DNA of 64,000 nt from Terriglobia bacterium (GTDB lineage Bacteria; Acidobacteriota; Terriglobia; Terriglobales; Acidobacteriaceae), in NCBI GenBank assembly GCA_020072645.1, contig JAIQGK010000003.1, positions 558,001 through 622,000 of the forward strand, in the 5' to 3' direction. This document shows, one piece after another, positions 16,170-24,318 of this stretch (position 1 is its first letter; each line of letters opens with the position of its first letter). The position numbers and the translations under genes are program-made. Below the pieces are notes generated by a model. It was given only the letters and a program-made list of their open reading frames with translations, searched no databases and was not told where the DNA came from.

Positions 16170-17566
16170 AATACCGCAGTTTGTTCCTGAAAATATTTTT
16201 CTGCTTCTGGCTGGCCGCCGCAGCCATGATCAGCACGTTGAACATCATGCTCTGGTTCTCCTTCAACCAGGATCCCAATCCGGAGCGCAGGCGAGGCGCC
16301 CTGGGCGAGGCGCTCAATCTATATGCCGAGTCCGCGGTGCAGGTTTATGACAGCGAGGGGCCGCAGGCCTTCGAGCAATTTGTCAACCGCTCACTCAAGG
16401 AAGCCGGCACCGAAATCGAACTATTCGATGGCGATGGAAAGTCACTCACCGCGCCCACGGCGGCCGAAGCGTATAGCGTAGCCAACGAGATCAAGCAGAC
16501 CCAGCAACATATTTCGCACGTTACCTCCCTTGGCAGGATGACCTGGGGAAGGCCGGTAGTTGCACCGAGCGGACGTGTCTTTATTTTTGTTACGCGTTTG
16601 CGCCAGCCTTACGTTTTCCGCGGCCTGCCTTCCTGGGGCATTGCGCTCAGCATTCTGGCGGCCGGAGTGATTTCTTACTTCCTGGCACTCTACCTTACGT
16701 CGCCGGTAAAGAAATTGAAGTCCGTAGTCCAATCTTTTGCTGAAGGAAATCTGGAAGCACGCGTTACGCCGCAGCTAGGCAGTCGGCATGACGAACTGGC
16801 CGATCTGGGCCGTGAGTTCGACCACATGGCGGAACGCATTGCAGCGCTTATCTCATCCCAAAAGCGCCTGCTGGCCGATATCTCTCACGAACTGCGGTCG
16901 CCCCTTGCCCGGTTGACCGTGGCGTTGGCGCTGGCGCGCAAAAACACCACCACCAAAGGTGAGGCCGCGCTGGACAGGATTGAAATGGAGTCCGAGCGGG
17001 TGAATGCTCTAGTAGGACAGTTGCTGGCCCTTACGCGGCTGGAAAGCGGCGCCGAAAGCGTGCCTCCTGAAACAGTTGCGCTAGAAGAGCTGCTGGAAGA
17101 AGTGATTGACGACGCCAACTATGAAGCCAAGCCGCTGCATAAAGAAGTGAGAGTGCTGCAGCTTGCGCCGTGCCGTGTACGTGGATCATCAGAGCTTTTG
17201 CGCAGCGGAATTGAAAATGTGATTCGCAACGCCATTCGTTACACGGCTGAAGGTACCGCCGTTGAAGTTTGTCTTACCACGCGGCTCGATAACGCCGTTG
17301 TGACGGTACGCGATCACGGTCCGGGCGTTCCCGATTCCGAGTTGCAGCACATCTTTGAGCCTTTTTATCGGGTAGGCGAAGCGCGCGAGCGTTCCAGCGG
17401 CGGCGTGGGCCTGGGGCTTTCCATTGCCGACCGGACAATCAAGCTTCACGGCGGCACTATACGCGCTGAAAACGTGAATGGCGGACTTTTAATCACGATA
17501 GGCATTCCGCTCTCCGTTGCGCCGACCACTCTGCAACCTGCCGCCGAGAGAGTGCCAGTGGCCTAA
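16166..17566 (+). CDS. CpxA-like sensor histidine kinase
   Basis: A 466-residue membrane kinase starting at GTG 16166 inside the regulator's stop codon. A first membrane helix (about 5-27) and a second (about 155-177, SWGIALSILAAGVISYFLAL) enclose a ~125-residue periplasmic sensor. HAMP follows, then HisKA with the phospho-histidine in LADISHELRSPLARL (near 240) and HATPase with ENVIRNAIRYT, VRDHGPGVPD and GVGLGLSIA. It autophosphorylates and passes phosphate to the adjacent regulator. Confidence 0.93.
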   Translation: MKYRSLFLKIFFCFWLAAAAMISTLNIMLWFSFNQDPNPERRRGALGEALNLYAESAVQVYDSEGPQAFEQFVNRSLKEAGTEIELFDGDGKSLTAPTAAEAYSVANEIKQTQQHISHVTSLGRMTWGRPVVAPSGRVFIFVTRLRQPYVFRGLPSWGIALSILAAGVISYFLALYLTSPVKKLKSVVQSFAEGNLEARVTPQLGSRHDELADLGREFDHMAERIAALISSQKRLLADISHELRSPLARLTVALALARKNTTTKGEAALDRIEMESERVNALVGQLLALTRLESGAESVPPETVALEELLEEVIDDANYEAKPLHKEVRVLQLAPCRVRGSSELLRSGIENVIRNAIRYTAEGTAVEVCLTTRLDNAVVTVRDHGPGVPDSELQHIFEPFYRVGEARERSSGGVGLGLSIADRTIKLHGGTIRAENVNGGLLITIGIPLSVAPTTLQPAAERVPVA

Positions 17567-17937
17567 GTATGTTGGCTTAGAGAAAGCACGTTGCCCTCGG
17601 GATCTTTGAACCAAGCGACTTTGTCTCCGTTTGGCGTGGTCCAAATGCCAAGTTTCTGGTCCTCGACAAAAGGATACTTCTCGAATGTGACGCCGCGACC
17701 AGTTAGCCATTGGACCGTCGCCTCAATGTCGGTGACTTCCCAGCCCATCACGGTGTACTGGGCAGGCGTGAATTTAGCACCCTTTACAATGCGGATCATG
17801 GACTCGCCGGCCTGCATAACCAGCGCAAATTGATCGTCGCTCACAAACTTGAAGCCAAGTTTGCCTTCGTAAAATTCCCGGGATAACGCGGAGTTTTTGG
17901 TCGGAACAAAACCAATGAGTTTGCAGCCAGCCAGCAT
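17563..17937 (-). CDS. Glyoxalase/VOC-fold protein
   Basis: A 124-residue protein with two beta-alpha-beta3 half-modules as in the vicinal-oxygen-chelate superfamily: CKLIGFVPTKNSALSREFYE...LGFKFVSDDQFALVM, then YTVMGWEVTDIEATVQWLTGRG...KVAWFKDPEGNVLSL. The terminal Glu/Asp-Pro-Glu-Gly region normally carries a metal ligand. Start ATG 17937 follows AGGAGGTCACCT; a longer upstream frame is repeat-like and unlikely. Its 3' end overlaps the convergent kinase stop by four bases. The substrate is unknown. Confidence 0.82.
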   Translation of the reverse strand: MLAGCKLIGFVPTKNSALSREFYEGKLGFKFVSDDQFALVMQAGESMIRIVKGAKFTPAQYTVMGWEVTDIEATVQWLTGRGVTFEKYPFVEDQKLGIWTTPNGDKVAWFKDPEGNVLSLSQHT

Positions 17938-18016
17938 AGGTGACCTCCTGAAAGTCAGGGCGAAACAATAACACGCCGTGACTAATTCAGGTTGCTTTGC
18001 ACAAAAAACAAATCTC

Positions 18017-18119
18017 ACCACAGATGAACACGGATAACACGGATTTTGTTCATTCAAGAATGGTCTTAATTGAACTTTTCTGATCCGTGTAAATCAGTGT
18101 TATCCGCTGTATCCGTGGT
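18017..18119. repeat. Inverted pair of 'ACGGATAACACGGAT' repeats
   Basis: A left arm at 18017-18044 (ACCACAGATGAACACGGAT...) faces a complementary right arm at 18083-18119 (ATCCGTGTAAATCAGTG...TCCGTGGT) across about 38 bases. Same family as 26751-26820, 30770-30840 and 63186-63232. Confidence 0.75.
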
Positions 18120-18145
18120 AAGGTTTGGTTTTTTGTGCACACCGC

Positions 18146-19096
18146 TCAGGCAGCTTTTTCTCCCGGCTCTTTGGCTTCAGGATGTCCGCGCTTGGCAGCG
18201 GCATTTTCAATTTCTGAATTGATCTCGCCACCCAGCAATATGGCCATACCGGAGATATAAAGCCAGAGGAGCAAAATAATTACCGCGCCCAACGATCCAT
18301 ACGTCTTGCTATAGCTGTTGAAGAAGTGCAGGTACACGCGAAAGAGCAGGGAAGCGCCGATCCAGGTGAGAACACCCATGACAGAGCCGGGAGTGATCCA
18401 CTGCCACTTTTGCTCGGTGTCCGGTCCCCAGTAATACAGAAGCGCGAAAGAGAAGACTACAAAAAATAACGCAATCGGCCACTGCACAATACGCCAGGCG
18501 ATCATGGAGATGCTGCTCAATCCAAGATGCGACCCGACAAAGTTAACGATATCGCCTCCATATAGAACGATTGCCAGGGCGGCAATTGTGAGCGCGGAGA
18601 TTGCGACAGTCAGAGCGATAGCCATTAACCTTTGTTTCCACCATGGGCGGGAATCCTTCACGTGGTAGCAGCGGTTGAGTGCGTCCATGATTGAAACGAT
18701 TCCACCGGAGCCCGACCAGACGGCAAGCGCTAATCCAAAAGCAAGCTTGAGTCCGGAACTATTATTGGCAATTTCTTTCAGCGTCTTCTGGATCAATGTG
18801 TAGGCGTCACCCGGCATGAATCTGGCGGTGTAATTCAGCAGGCTTGATTGCAGGTCATGGCTCTGCGCAAAAAGTCCCAGCATGGCCATGAGGAAAAAGA
18901 TCATGGGAAACAGCGCGGAAACAAAGTAGTAAGCCAGCGCAGCCGAGCGGGTGAGCACTTCATCTTCATCAATCTCATGGTAGACGCGCTTGGATAATTG
19001 CAGCGGCGTGAGGCCGCCGAGCTTCCAGGGCGATGTGCGTTCTTTCACCGCTTCCGTGTGAGATTCCGTTTGTTCCGCAAATTTGTAGAGACGCAT
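18146..19096 (-). CDS. YihY/BrkB family inner-membrane protein
   Basis: A 316-residue protein with about six membrane helices. ALAYYFVSALFPMIFFLMAMLG and the LWSGSGGIVSIMDALNRCYHV segment are typical of the YihY/BrkB family (formerly mis-called RNase BN). LFRVYLHFFNSYSKTYGSLGAVIILLLWLYISG near the end is the conserved last pair of helices. The biochemical role is not established. The N-terminal ~40 residues are soluble and the C-terminal tail is Lys/Glu-rich. It is probably monocistronic. Confidence 0.9.
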   Translation of the reverse strand: MRLYKFAEQTESHTEAVKERTSPWKLGGLTPLQLSKRVYHEIDEDEVLTRSAALAYYFVSALFPMIFFLMAMLGLFAQSHDLQSSLLNYTARFMPGDAYTLIQKTLKEIANNSSGLKLAFGLALAVWSGSGGIVSIMDALNRCYHVKDSRPWWKQRLMAIALTVAISALTIAALAIVLYGGDIVNFVGSHLGLSSISMIAWRIVQWPIALFFVVFSFALLYYWGPDTEQKWQWITPGSVMGVLTWIGASLLFRVYLHFFNSYSKTYGSLGAVIILLLWLYISGMAILLGGEINSEIENAAAKRGHPEAKEPGEKAA

Positions 19097-19534
19097 CCGC
19101 AGTACCCCAGCTGGCGTTCCAAAAAGTGACCTGCTGTTGAGTTGGATGAGATGTGGGGAAGAAGGGAAACTGCTGGCCAGAGCTGCCGGATTTTTAATCG
19201 CCGATTTTTAATCACCCTGGGGAAGCCGACCGGATAAAAGAACCAGGTAACTTTGCGATGAAATTTTCTTGTCATGCACAAGAGAACTCGTCACATTGTC
19301 GCCGCGCCCTTTTATTCCGCTCAGCTCCCATCAGGGTGAGAGAGAAAAGAATGAATACTCATATGACGGCAAAAACACTGGAGAGTTACCAAAAAGCGAG
19401 TAAATAAAGTTGTAAAAAAAGTTTTACAAGATGGAACCTATTTTCCGGGAAGACGTATTACTAACCAAGAGCTGCAAACATCGTCAAAAAAGGTTGCAGC
19501 ACGAGAATACAAACAGATTTTTCCTGGAGGCGTT
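19097..19534. other. Gene-free region upstream of the 36-residue membrane protein
   Basis: It contains the perfect inverted repeat TTGTAAAA-AAAG-TTTTACAA at 19410-19429, a possible operator about 105 bases before the next start. A possible 18-codon reading frame at 19351-19407 with AGAGAGAAAAG upstream could be a leader peptide, but nothing else supports it. Confidence 0.4.
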
Positions 19535-19645
19535 ATGGATGCTAAGTGGAACAATATCGTAGACAACACCATGGTGAGGATTGCAATGGTGGTGGTTGGT
19601 TTTGGCGCGTGGCTGGCGATCGGCTACGGTTTGCTGGCGGCCTGA
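19535..19645 (+). CDS. 36-residue single-pass membrane miniprotein
   Basis: ATG 19535 follows a good ribosome binding site (CTGGAGGCGTT). The product is a short polar N-terminus (MDAKWNNIVDNTMVR) and one membrane helix (IAMVVVGFGAWLAIGYGLLAA). It is too short for most ORF callers. A stem-loop at 19647-19672 directly after the stop and a palindrome upstream support an independent gene. Function is unknown; size and shape recall small regulatory or respiratory-complex membrane peptides. Confidence 0.6.
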   Translation: MDAKWNNIVDNTMVRIAMVVVGFGAWLAIGYGLLAA

Positions 19646-19646
19646 A

Positions 19647-19672
19647 GGCGGAGTTGCTTAATCAGCTCCGCC
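19647..19672 (+). terminator. Stem-loop after the miniprotein gene
   Basis: GGCGGAGTTG pairs with CAGCTCCGCC (one G-T pair) around CTTAAT, starting two bases after the stop. The following T content is modest, so termination may be partial. It also lies downstream of the convergent ispG gene. Confidence 0.6.
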
Positions 19673-19711
19673 CCAGCTGTTCTTCATGTGAACGGGGCGA
19701 AGCGGCAGGTT

Positions 19712-20956
19712 TCAGACTCGGGCTACTTCCGCATTCTTGACTGAACCATAACGTGTTTCCACGTACTCGTTCAGTATGTCAAAGAATTCGGCGACAATGT
19801 GGTCGCCCTTCAGCGTAGTCATCAGCCTTCCGTCAACAAACACCGGAGCCTTGGGCTCTTCAAAAGTTCCTGGCAGTGAGATGCCAATGTTGGCATGTTT
19901 GGATTCGCCGGGGCCATTTACCACGCAACCCATCACAGCAACTTTTAGCTCTTCGATCCCTGGATACTTGTCTTTCCAGACTGGCATACTCGTGCGCAGA
20001 TAGCTTTGAATTTGTTCAGCCATTTTCTGGAAGAAAGTGCTGGTAGTACGTCCGCAACCGGGGCAGGCGGTGACTTGCGGAGTGAAGCTGCGTATCCCCA
20101 GCGATTGCAGAATCTGCTGGCCGACAAAAACTTCTTCAGCGCGGTTGCCGTTGGGGGCGGGTGTGAGCGATACGCGAATGGTGTCTCCAATGCCTTCTTG
20201 CAAAAGCACTGCCAGGCCTGCTGCGCTGCCGACAATCCCCTTGGCGCCCATACCGGCTTCGGTAAGCCCAAGATGGAGCGGGTAATCGCACTTGGAGGCG
20301 AGCATGCGGTAAACGTCGATCAGGTCCTGTACGCCGCTGACCTTGGCGCTGAGAATGATGTAGTTATGCGGCAGGCCAAACTCTTCCGCCAGTTCGGCTG
20401 AACGCAAGGCGCTTTCGACCATCGCGTCCATGGTGACATCGCGCGCGTCTTTTGGATTGGCGCTGCGGGAGTTCTCGTCCATCATGCGAGTGAGAAGTTG
20501 CTGGTCCAGCGAACCCCAGTTCACGCCGATCCGCACCGGCTTGTCATTTTTGACGGCCACTTCAACCATGGCGCGAAAATTGTCATCATTCTTGCGGCCC
20601 ACGCTTACGTTTCCGGGATTGATGCGGTATTTAGCCAGGGCCTGCGCGCATTCAGGGTATTTCGTCAGCAAAAGATGGCCGTTATAGTGAAAGTCGCCAA
20701 TGATGGGAACGTGGATGTTTTGCTTTGCCAGTTCTTCAAAAATGGCTGGGACAGCCTGAGCCGCGGCATCGTTATTCACCGTCACGCGGACCATTTCCGA
20801 GCCCGCCCGGGCTAGCTGTGCTACCTGCTGCACGGTGGATTGCACGTCCGCCGTGTCAGTGTTTGTCATTGACTGCACGACTACGGGCGCATCTCCGCCC
20901 ACGCGCACATTGCCTATTTTTGCTGTTACGCTCTTCCTGCGCTGAATGATTGCCAT
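19712..20956 (-). CDS. ispG: 4-hydroxy-3-methylbut-2-enyl diphosphate synthase
   Basis: A 414-residue iron-sulfur enzyme of the MEP isoprenoid pathway, converting MEcPP to [34 protein letters not shown] is the conserved N-terminus of the TIM barrel; cluster ligands are in [10 protein letters not shown] and [24 protein letters not shown] start at ATG 20956 (MAIIQRR) after GAGAGA; the 62-residue upstream extension lacks family similarity and overlaps the next gene. It is probably transcribed with the YdjM-like gene just upstream. Confidence 0.95.
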   Translation of the reverse strand: MAIIQRRKSVTAKIGNVRVGGDAPVVVQSMTNTDTADVQSTVQQVAQLARAGSEMVRVTVNNDAAAQAVPAIFEELAKQNIHVPIIGDFHYNGHLLLTKYPECAQALAKYRINPGNVSVGRKNDDNFRAMVEVAVKNDKPVRIGVNWGSLDQQLLTRMMDENSRSANPKDARDVTMDAMVESALRSAELAEEFGLPHNYIILSAKVSGVQDLIDVYRMLASKCDYPLHLGLTEAGMGAKGIVGSAAGLAVLLQEGIGDTIRVSLTPAPNGNRAEEVFVGQQILQSLGIRSFTPQVTACPGCGRTTSTFFQKMAEQIQSYLRTSMPVWKDKYPGIEELKVAVMGCVVNGPGESKHANIGISLPGTFEEPKAPVFVDGRLMTTLKGDHIVAEFFDILNEYVETRYGSVKNAEVARV

Positions 20957-21039
20957 TCTCTCTAGTTTACCCGATTTTCCCGCGTCATTCGCTCCAAAAG
21001 GGGTTACCAGAGGCCTTCTCCTCAGGCGTGAAAACTGAG

Positions 21040-21606
21040 TTATTCGTTTGTAGTATAAAGCGACTGGGCGGGTTCTCGTCGAACTACTAATTGTGCCGCT
21101 TTTGCCAAAGCCCAGAGGGCGAGGACAGGCAACCAGACCCAAAGAATCTCATTCCAGAGAATACGCAGACCGCGCGCGCCGAAAAACCTGCCGACCCCTA
21201 TCGGCGAGACGTGAATCGGCCGCCAGGGCAAAAAATAACGCTGAAGATCGAATGGTGAGAAGAAGGCAATACCCAGGCCTCCGTCGGTCATAGCGTCAAG
21301 GATTCCGTGAGTGGCTGTCACGGCGAAGAGCAGGACCGCCAACATCCATGGGCGGCGAAATGTCCTGCTGAACCCCGCCGTCACACAAACTGCAAGGATT
21401 ATGGCAAACGTGAGCGAGTGTGTAATCCCACGGTGTCCGCAAAAAGAGCTATATGGAATCCCCAGACGAAATCCAATGGAATCGATGTCTGGCAGGATCG
21501 AGCAAACAATGAGCAGGCACCAGAAACGCCAGTCTTTGCGCCAATCAGATGTTCCCGTCTGGCCTAATGCGGTCCCAACGAATGCGTGGGTAAAAAGACT
21601 CGCCAT
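21040..21606 (-). CDS. YdjM-like membrane-bound metal-dependent hydrolase
   Basis: A 188-residue protein with about four to five membrane helices. The conserved polar motifs of the YdjM/DUF457 family are visible: [10 protein letters not shown] at the N-terminus, [21 protein letters not shown] and [18 protein letters not shown]. The His/Asp set suggests a membrane-embedded metal hydrolase, possibly acting on phospholipids, but no member's reaction is certain. It lies 84 bases upstream of ispG on the same strand. Confidence 0.85.
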   Translation of the reverse strand: MASLFTHAFVGTALGQTGTSDWRKDWRFWCLLIVCSILPDIDSIGFRLGIPYSSFCGHRGITHSLTFAIILAVCVTAGFSRTFRRPWMLAVLLFAVTATHGILDAMTDGGLGIAFFSPFDLQRYFLPWRPIHVSPIGVGRFFGARGLRILWNEILWVWLPVLALWALAKAAQLVVRREPAQSLYTTNE

Positions 21607-21680
21607 CCGGCTATTGTTTCAGATCATATCCGCAAACCGTTTAGAATCTCTCCTGGACCCCATGGTGTCTAATAAGAGTG

Positions 21681-22772
21681 ATGGTTTTTGCCTTCTTTAA
21701 GTCGTCGTGTATGCGTTTTCTCTCAGTTGTTCTTGTGCTGGGGACAGTTGCGTCTGCTCAGTCCAAAGCTCCCGCCGGCCCTCTGCCGCAAACCTTTAGC
21801 GGCTGGCGCATTGATGCCCAGAGCGTGAAGGCTTCAAAAGATCCGGCTGCGGCTGATGCAACCGACGCTCCTGTGCTGAAAGAATACGGCTTTACCGACC
21901 TGGAAAGCGCCACGTACAGCCGCAATGGCCGCAAAATGCAGATCAAAGCCGCCCGCTTCACGGATGCTACCGGGGCCTTTGGGGCTTTTACCTATTACGT
22001 GCAGCCGCAGATGCAGCCAGAGAAGATTGGTGATCGCGGCGCTTCCAGCAACACACGCATTCTGTTCTTCAAAGGCAATATCCTGGTGGATGTATCGGTA
22101 GAGCATCTCAGCGCCATGTCCGGCGCCGACCTGCGCACACTGGCCGACGCGCTGCCGCGCCTGACAAACGAAAACGGCAAGCTGCCGACGCTTCCCGCGA
22201 GCCTTCCATCACAGTCTCTCCAGCGCAATACCAGCCGCTATATCATCGGCCCGGAAGCGCTGGCCCGCCTGGGTATTCCCATTCCGGCACAGCTCATCGA
22301 CTTCAGCAAAAGCGCGGAAGTGGCCGCGGGCAAATACCAGAGCTCGCAAGGGCAGGCATCAGTGATCCTGGTGAGCTATCCCACGCCGCAAATTGCCAGA
22401 GAGCGGATGGACGCCATGCAAGCCGCTGGGCTCACAGGCGGGCCGTTCTACTTCAAGCGCACCGGACCGTACGTTGTGGCAGTGAATGGCAACATTCCCG
22501 CTGACGAAGCGCAGTCTCTGCTCGCTTCAGTGAATTACGACGCCGACGTGATGCCGCTGCAGCCCACGAAGCCTAGGCCTGCTGAAGACCGCGCCGGTTT
22601 TGTTTTTGCCCTGGTGATGTTGTGTGTCATTGCGGTGCTGGCTGCGCTGGTGTTTGGCTTCGCTTTTGGCGGGATCAGAATCCTGGCCAACAAGATGTTC
22701 CCAAACCGGTTTTTTAGCCGGCCAGAGTCGGTGGAGATCATCCGTTTGGACCTTAGGCAGGGCGATAAGTAG
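21681..22772 (+). CDS. Membrane-anchored exported protein (DUF6599-like)
   Basis: A 363-residue protein: N-terminal signal (FLSVVLVLGTVASAQS), an extracytoplasmic body with two similar halves (GFTDLESATYSRNGRKMQIKA...FGAFTYYV and a second segment around ASVILVSYPTPQIARERM), and a C-terminal membrane helix near 305-330 (FVFALVMLCVIAVLAALVFGF) with a short basic tail. This matches my memory of DUF6599, common in acidobacteria. ATG 21681 is used; ATG 21711 would give a cleaner signal peptide. Function is unknown. Confidence 0.75.
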   Translation: MVFAFFKSSCMRFLSVVLVLGTVASAQSKAPAGPLPQTFSGWRIDAQSVKASKDPAAADATDAPVLKEYGFTDLESATYSRNGRKMQIKAARFTDATGAFGAFTYYVQPQMQPEKIGDRGASSNTRILFFKGNILVDVSVEHLSAMSGADLRTLADALPRLTNENGKLPTLPASLPSQSLQRNTSRYIIGPEALARLGIPIPAQLIDFSKSAEVAAGKYQSSQGQASVILVSYPTPQIARERMDAMQAAGLTGGPFYFKRTGPYVVAVNGNIPADEAQSLLASVNYDADVMPLQPTKPRPAEDRAGFVFALVMLCVIAVLAALVFGFAFGGIRILANKMFPNRFFSRPESVEIIRLDLRQGDK

Positions 22773-22894
22773 CTTAAAAAGAGCTGCTTACGGCGGATGA
22801 CTGCCCCGGAGTGACATTTTTTGTCATTCGAAAAGGGATGTTGATAAGATTGTTAAGTTATTGAAAACAAAGGTATCTATTCTCGAAAAATTCC

Positions 22895-22924
22895 TTGACA
22901 CTGCCTTTCACGGGCCAATAAGAT
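22895..22924 (+). promoter_or_regulatory. Sigma-70-like promoter of a candidate small RNA
   Basis: A perfect -35 TTGACA (22895-22900) is followed after 18 bases by TAAGAT (22919-22924). The predicted transcript start is near 22931 and no gene starts downstream before a strong terminator. Confidence 0.5.
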
Positions 22925-22930
22925 TTCGCC

Positions 22931-23018
22931 AGAAAGTTCTGATGGTCTTTTTCGAACTCCGTTGGAACTATTCTCCCTTGAAAGAGAAGGCCGTCCTGTT
23001 GCCGGACGGCCTTTTCAT
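22931..23018 (+). ncRNA. Candidate ~90-nt small RNA
   Basis: A promoter-like pair at 22895-22924 and a strong intrinsic terminator at 22987-23018 enclose about 88 bases without a credible reading frame. The interval starts near CAGAAAGTTCTGATGG, where AGAAAGTTCT is a near-palindrome. No known RNA family was recognised. It adjoins the ~105-bp tandem repeat array. Confidence 0.4.
22987..23018 (+). terminator. Strong intrinsic terminator
   Basis: AAGGCCGTCC (22987-22996) pairs perfectly with GGACGGCCTT (23004-23013) around TGTTGCC, followed by TTC and TTTT. The closest upstream gene stop is about 215 bases away, so it more probably serves a separate transcript. Confidence 0.8.
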
Positions 23019-23021
23019 CCT

Positions 23022-23520
23022 TTTGCTCGCTTCGCGACAAACCGCTACAGAGTCTTGCTGCGCGAAAAATTATTTCTGCTCCTGAGCAAGCCGCTCGAGG
23101 CGCGTGGTCGGCCTCGCGACGTTCTTTTTGTCGCTTCGCTCCACACCGCCACAGGTTCTTCATCTTCCTTTGCGGAATTTCTGCTCCTGAGCAAGCCGCT
23201 CAAGGCGCGTAGTCGGCCTCGCGACGTTTCTTTTGTGTCGCTACGCTCCACACCGCTACAGTGCGTTCACATTTTTGAACCTTTTATGCTCCTGATGCAA
23301 GCCGCTCGGCGCGCAAGTCGGCTTCGCGACGTTCCTTCATGTCGCTACGCTCACACCGCTTAAAAGGCGGCTGAGCGACAAACGCGAAGACTCCTGTAGC
23401 AGCGGGCTCGCCGCGTGGTCGGGCTCGCCCTCATTTTCTTTCGGTTGGCGACAGACCGTTACAGTGCGGTCATCCTGGATGAACTCTTTTTTGCTCCTGA
23501 TGTAATCCGCTTGGCAGGTT
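23022..23520 (+). repeat. Tandem array of ~105-bp imperfect units
   Basis: Units begin with TGCTCCTGAGCAAGCCGCTC-like sequence at about 23077, 23182, 23287, 23391 and 23492 (spacing 105, 105, 104, 101). Each contains a GTCGGCCTCGCGAC-like core, then GACGTTCTTTTTGTCGC, and ends CACACCGCYACAG. A partial unit precedes at 23022-23050. Short internal stems (GAGC/GCTC; GCGAC/GTCGC) suggest structured RNA or DNA. Reading frames across it differ between copies, so it is not coding. Confidence 0.75.
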
Positions 23521-23729
23521 CCAGATATTCGATCTTCAAGATATTCGATCTCAAAGAGCATTTAAATTCTCGCGCGTCATTTCCTGGGGGGCGGCCCAAC
23601 CCTTCCACCGCGCGAAAGTTGCTGCCATATCACACCTGATTTAAAAAAAATCTCACTGCAACTAATACCGCGCCCGGTGTTCATACCCGCATAGCAACTT
23701 ACCTTGGAGGGTGTGAAAGGAGCAGTTCC

Positions 23730-24221
23730 ATGATTCGACGAAATCTAACGCATCTATTCGCCGTGGTTTTATTTGGCTTAACCGCCAGCATGTGGGCGCA
23801 AAGCGCCACTAACACAACGGATGTACAGAGTGATCGCAAAGACGTGCGGAACGATCGCCGCGATTTAAACAAGGACCGCAAAGACATCCGCTCTGACCAG
23901 CGCGACCTGAATAAGGACCGCGTTGACCGCAACAAAGACGCTCGCGACATCAACAAGGACCAGAGAGACATCGCCAAAGACCGGCGCGAGCGCAACCAGG
24001 ACCTGAAAAAAGGCGATACCGCCGATGCGTCCAAGGAGCAGAAAGACATCAACCACGATAAGCGCGACCTGAAAAGTGATCGGCGCGATTTGCGGGGTGA
24101 TAATCGCGACATTCACAAAGACAAGAAAGACTTGCACGCGGACCGCAAAGATGCCCGCAAGGACAAGAAGGACATCCGTCACGACCGGCGCGATATCCAT
24201 CGCGACAAGAAACGCGCATAA
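23730..24221 (+). CDS. Exported Lys/Arg/Asp heptad-repeat protein
   Basis: A 163-residue protein: signal peptide (LFAVVLFGLTASMWAQ), then almost entirely degenerate seven-residue units of the type D-R-[KR]-D-[IVL]-x-x (for example DRKDVRNDRRDLNKDRKDI), about 18 in all. Alternating charges with one aliphatic residue per heptad predict a long, highly charged single helix or coiled coil in the periplasm or outside. Start ATG 23730 follows AAAGGAG. A strong terminator follows. Function is unknown; charge suggests polyion or surface binding. Confidence 0.8.
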   Translation: MIRRNLTHLFAVVLFGLTASMWAQSATNTTDVQSDRKDVRNDRRDLNKDRKDIRSDQRDLNKDRVDRNKDARDINKDQRDIAKDRRERNQDLKKGDTADASKEQKDINHDKRDLKSDRRDLRGDNRDIHKDKKDLHADRKDARKDKKDIRHDRRDIHRDKKRA

Positions 24222-24241
24222 GGACAGCTACCTCTCAGTTG

Positions 24242-24272
24242 AAAGCCCTGGAAAATATGTCCGGGGCTTTTT
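24242..24272 (+). terminator. Intrinsic terminator of the heptad-repeat gene
   Basis: AAAGCCCTGGA pairs with TCCGGGGCTTT (one G-T pair) around a 7-base loop, followed by TT, 20 bases after the stop codon. Confidence 0.85.
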
Positions 24273-24318
24273 CAATGGTGCGGATTGTTTGAGATCGGTT
24301 ATTTTTTTATGCGCGACT

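Noticed and set aside
19351-19407. 18-codon leader peptide before the membrane miniprotein
   Set aside because: A weak ribosome binding site is present but nothing links it to regulation; chance cannot be excluded.
23022-23520. CRISPR array
   Set aside because: The ~105-bp units repeat along their whole length with mismatches; there are no short identical repeats with unique spacers and no cas genes.
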